From Azospirillum sp. TSO35-2 (GTDB lineage Bacteria; Pseudomonadota; Alphaproteobacteria; Azospirillales; Azospirillaceae), in NCBI RefSeq assembly GCF_003116095.1, contig NZ_LGRA01000022.1:257930-321929 (forward strand): 64,000 nt of DNA, in the 5' to 3' direction. The translations under genes and the position numbers were made by a program. Below are positions 62,600 through 64,000 of this stretch, piece after piece. Each line of letters begins with the position of its first letter. The first letter of the stretch is position 1. Below the pieces are notes generated by a model that was not told the DNA's origin, made no database searches, and was given only the letters and a program-made list of their open reading frames with translations.

Positions 62600-63703
62600 A
62601 TGCGGACCAAACTGGCCCTTCTGGTGGCGACCGCCCTGACCATCGCCGTTCCGGCCTTCACCGCCGGGACCGCCCAGGCGCAGGCGGTCCCGGCCGGCTA
62701 CGACCCGTCCTACGCCAAGGTGATCGAGGCGGCGAACCAGGAAGGCGCGCTCAGCATCTATTCCGCGACCGACGCCGCCGCGGTGTCGGAACTGCTGAAG
62801 GGCTTCGAGGCGCTGTATCCCAAGATCAAGCTGGAATACGCCGACCAGAACTCCACCGAGATGTACAACCGCTTCATCAGCGAGGCGGCGGCCGGCACCG
62901 GCACCACCGACCTGATGTGGTCGTCGGCGATGGACCTGCAGATGAAGCTGGTCAACGACGGCTACGCCCAGGCCTACACCTCGCCGGAAACCAAGAACAT
63001 CCCCGACTGGGCCAACTGGAAGAACGAGGCGTTCGGCACCACCGCCGAGCCAATCGTCTTCGCCTACAACAAGCGGGTCGTGCCGGAATCCGACGTGCCG
63101 AAGACGCACGCCGACCTCGCCAAGCTGCTGGCCGACAAGCCGGACGCCTACAAGGGCAAGGTCACCTCCTACGATCCGGAGCGCAGCGGCGTCGGCTTCC
63201 TCTACATCACCCAGGACGTCCAGGCCAGCAAGGGCACCTGGGATCTGGTCAAGGCGATGGGCCAGACCGGGGTGAAGCTCTACACCTCGTCGGGCGCGAT
63301 GATCGAGCGGCTGACCTCGGGCGAGCACACCATCGGCTACAACATGATCGGCTCCTACGTGCTGGAGCGGCAGAAGAAGGACCCGACCGCGCTCGGCGTC
63401 GTCCTGCCGAGCGACTACACCATCGTGATGTCACGCATCGCCTTCATCCCGAAGGGCGCCAAGCACCCGAACGCCGCCAAGCTGTTCCTCGACTATCTGC
63501 TGTCCAAGCCGGGGCAGGAGTCGATCCAGGCGCGCTACATGGGCTCGATCCGCACCGACCTCGCCAGCGCCAACCCGACCGCCGGCGTCCCGGAAAGCAC
63601 GCTGCGCCCGATCCATGTCGGCCCGGAACTGCTGACCTACCTGGACCAGGTGAAGCGCCTGAAGTTCCTGAAGGACTGGCAGAAGGCCCTGCAGGGCAAG
63701 TGA
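62600..63703 (+). CDS. ABC transporter periplasmic binding protein (family 1, Fe3+/carboxylate-like)
   Basis: A 367-residue secreted protein. The Sec signal ends TAQAQA at about residue 29. EGALSIYSATDAAAVSELLKGFEALYPKIKLEY, the EMYNRFISEAAAG stretch and DLMWSSAMDLQMKL are typical of AfuA/FbpA-like and related binding proteins. AGGAGAGG before ATG 62600 sets the start. Permease and ATPase genes are not downstream within the window. It diverges from a TctDE-like pair, which probably controls it. Confidence 0.87.
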   Translation: MRTKLALLVATALTIAVPAFTAGTAQAQAVPAGYDPSYAKVIEAANQEGALSIYSATDAAAVSELLKGFEALYPKIKLEYADQNSTEMYNRFISEAAAGTGTTDLMWSSAMDLQMKLVNDGYAQAYTSPETKNIPDWANWKNEAFGTTAEPIVFAYNKRVVPESDVPKTHADLAKLLADKPDAYKGKVTSYDPERSGVGFLYITQDVQASKGTWDLVKAMGQTGVKLYTSSGAMIERLTSGEHTIGYNMIGSYVLERQKKDPTALGVVLPSDYTIVMSRIAFIPKGAKHPNAAKLFLDYLLSKPGQESIQARYMGSIRTDLASANPTAGVPESTLRPIHVGPELLTYLDQVKRLKFLKDWQKALQGK

Positions 63704-63723
63704 TCCGGTCGAAGTCAGAAATT

Positions 63724-63746
63724 CCCTCTCCCGTCCCGGGAGAGGG
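63724..63746. repeat. CCCTCTCCC palindrome copy 5
   Basis: Perfect 10-base arms CCCTCTCCCG and CGGGAGAGGG around TCC, 20 bases after the binding-protein stop. It shares its arms exactly with copy 4 at 54231. Confidence 0.75.
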
Positions 63747-63955
63747 CATGGAGCCGACGGCCACGGGCCGGACGAGCGCCGCAAGGCGATCGTAGGCGGA
63801 ATGCGGTCGCGAGGCTTGCGAGCGACCTCGGGGCCCAAGCGTAGCTTGGGAAGGGTGAGGGGTGATCCAGGAACCGGCTGGTTCCCGATCCTTGCCTCAC
63901 CCCTCACCCTCCCCATGGCTGCGCCATAGGTCCCCTCCCTCTCCCGGGGCTCTCA

Positions 63956-63972
63956 GCGGATCTTCGATCCGC
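63956..63972. repeat. GCGGATC-N3-GATCCGC repeat, copy 2
   Basis: Same seven-base arms as at 60187-60203 with TTC in the loop; the flanks CTCA before and CTGACG after are also shared with copy 1. Confidence 0.7.
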
Positions 63973-64000
63973 CTGACGCCGTCAGCGCAAACTGCGTTTG

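Larger units (their letters stand above)
63704..64000. repeat. Composite intergenic repeat at the right edge
   Basis: No gene is seen. The stretch is built of palindromes: CCCTCTCCCG-TCC-CGGGAGAGGG (63724-63746), a GTGAGGGGTGATCC/CTCACCCCTCAC pairing (about 63855-63910), a CCCTCCCTCTCCCGG half-site (about 63933-63947) and the GCGGATC-TTC-GATCCGC unit (63956-63972). Parts recur at 60187 and at the other CCCTCTCCC sites. It looks like a REP- or MITE-like mosaic and may continue beyond the window. Confidence 0.65.

Overview
The window reads as chromosomal or chromid DNA of a high-GC alphaproteobacterium, most likely Azospirillum or a close Rhodospirillales/Azospirillaceae relative. The basis is the very high third-position GC, the extreme density of hybrid histidine kinases, a Che3-like operon, ExoD, DUF1636, a BLUF protein and CCCTCTCCC-type intergenic palindromes. 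This is inference from gene content; no rRNA or tRNA gene, CRISPR array, phage or insertion sequence was found. About 59 protein genes are supported.

Layout. 0.4-8 kb: XRE regulator, HD phosphohydrolase, a LOV-like hybrid kinase diverging from a single-domain response regulator, ExoD, a CNNM/CBS transporter, MaoC hydratase and FkbM methyltransferase. 8-13 kb: a LuxR-type regulator coupled to a 1160-residue fusion of an NCS1-type transporter, a cysteine cluster, a histidine kinase and a receiver, then a DUF1636 protein. 13.5-23.8 kb: an eight-gene chemosensory operon (CheW, CheR-TPR, CheW, MCP, CheA-REC, CheB, double-receiver protein, hybrid kinase) in the Wsp/Che3 style, not a flagellar che operon. 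23.9-32.5 kb: DUF1800/DUF1501 pair, cNMP-binding MscS channel, BLUF photoreceptor, PoxB-like TPP enzyme, GFA protein and YeiH permease.

32.7-37.2 kb: copper-flavoured envelope genes and a small operon for a divergent heme-copper oxidase. Its subunit II keeps the CuA site, while subunit I has Tyr at the positions of the high-spin heme proximal His and one CuB His. A perfect FNR/Dnr-type box lies upstream. 37.3-45.1 kb: an IclR regulator diverging from a spermidine/putrescine-type ABC transporter interleaved with a three-subunit opine/D-amino-acid-type dehydrogenase. 45.2-49.3 kb: a KaiC-like ATPase translationally coupled to a hybrid kinase with an N-terminal pseudo-receiver, next to a LuxR-type regulator. 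49.9-56.4 kb: a stress/detoxification gene set (chloroperoxidase-like hydrolase, Dps, YcaC-like hydrolase, XapX, amidohydrolase, DoxX, DUF1275) facing an AraC regulator.

56.7-64 kb: a 49-residue membrane protein with its own terminator, an orphan kinase with a periplasmic binding-protein-like sensor, a HicAB toxin-antitoxin pair with an AT-rich promoter, a TctDE/QseBC-like two-component pair diverging from an ABC binding protein, and a composite repeat at the right edge.

Signal processing dominates: eight histidine kinases or CheA plus several stand-alone receivers, with three candidate light or clock inputs (LOV-like, BLUF, KaiC-like). The strongest candidates for something new are the divergent oxidase with its FNR-type promoter, the Cys-less LOV kinase, the KaiC/pseudo-receiver kinase pair and the Che3-like operon with a Glu-substituted receiver.
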